Origin: Paludibacter sp.
GTDB lineage: Bacteria; Bacteroidota; Bacteroidia; Bacteroidales; Paludibacteraceae
Assembly (NCBI GenBank): GCA_028690665.1
Contig: JAQVAV010000005.1
Coordinates: 62,001 to 126,000, forward strand
DNA: 64,000 bases
Direction of reading: 5' to 3'
Shown here: in pieces, positions 63,948 through 64,000 of the stretch
Layout: the number at the start of each line of letters is the position of its first letter
Numbering within the stretch: the first letter of the stretch is position 1
Notes under the pieces: generated by a model
What the model was told of the DNA's origin: nothing
The model's database searches: none
What the model saw: only the letters and a program-made list of their open reading frames with translations
Position numbers and translations under genes: made by a program

Positions 63948-64000
63948 ATGAAAAAACAATTGCGGATTTTGTTAGGATGCTTGTCGATAGGGGTACTATT
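63948..64000 (+). CDS. Start of a further secreted PUL protein, cut by the window edge
   Basis: ATG at 63948 (alternative ATG at 63939, same frame) begins MKKQLRILLGCLSIGVL, a signal-peptide-like N-terminus, 14 bp after the GH105 stop. Only 17 full codons are visible, so the product cannot be named. Confidence 0.55.
   Translation, partial: MKKQLRILLGCLSIGVL

Overview
The window comes from the chromosome of a Bacteroidota bacterium, most likely order Bacteroidales. The evidence is a SusC/SusD pair, a hybrid two-component regulator, type IX secretion (T9SS) genes and T9SS C-terminal sorting domains, an ECF sigma/FecR pair, a TamL-type lipoprotein, an ArgF'-type transcarbamylase, AT-rich intergenic DNA and recurrent TAnnTTTG -7 promoter elements. 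No rRNA, tRNA, insertion sequence, phage gene or CRISPR array was recognised.

Left part (1-31.6 kb) is mostly core genome. A partial cupin gene is followed by two Spy-like secreted proteins. Next is a minus-strand operon of ArsR regulator, two small membrane proteins, an HMA-domain protein and a lipoprotein thioredoxin; every member carries closely paired cysteines, and a perfect inverted repeat overlaps the promoter. Then come aroB, a CoA-binding protein, dapB, lepB, a WbqC protein, ilvE, the T9SS pair porW/sprE and porX, and an arginine-biosynthesis stretch (argF' with Pro90, apt, argB, an esterase, an argE-like deacylase). A decayed carbohydrate-binding-protein gene precedes dnaG. After dnaG lie a YitT/DUF3267/radical SAM operon, a glycosyltransferase, a Ser/Arg-rich secreted protein, cvpA, rnhB, tamL and an RNA methyltransferase.

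Middle part (31.6-43.6 kb) is accessory and mostly on the minus strand. It holds an outer-membrane TonB-type protein and an ECF sigma/FecR module whose third gene joins an STN domain to a second, internal signal-peptide-like stretch, a run of 13-15-residue repeats and a beta-barrel-like end. A PAP2 phosphatase, an arginase-fold protein, a GH140-type pseudogene (nonsense codon plus out-of-frame deletion) and a GH2 enzyme follow.

Right part (44.1-64 kb) is a polysaccharide utilisation locus (PUL). The hybrid two-component regulator is followed by a T9SS-secreted multidomain protein of unassigned catalytic type, SusC, SusD, a surface lipoprotein, a DNRLRE-domain protein, a parallel beta-helix protein, an intrinsic terminator, a second GH2 lipoprotein with an unexplained 230-residue C-terminal extension, a GH105 unsaturated-glucuronyl hydrolase, and the start of another secreted protein cut by the window edge. 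GH105, GH2 and the GH140 relic point to a pectin-like or other uronic-acid-containing glycan (inference). Several predicted PUL products carry T9SS sorting domains, so their secretion would depend on the system represented here by PorW and PorX.
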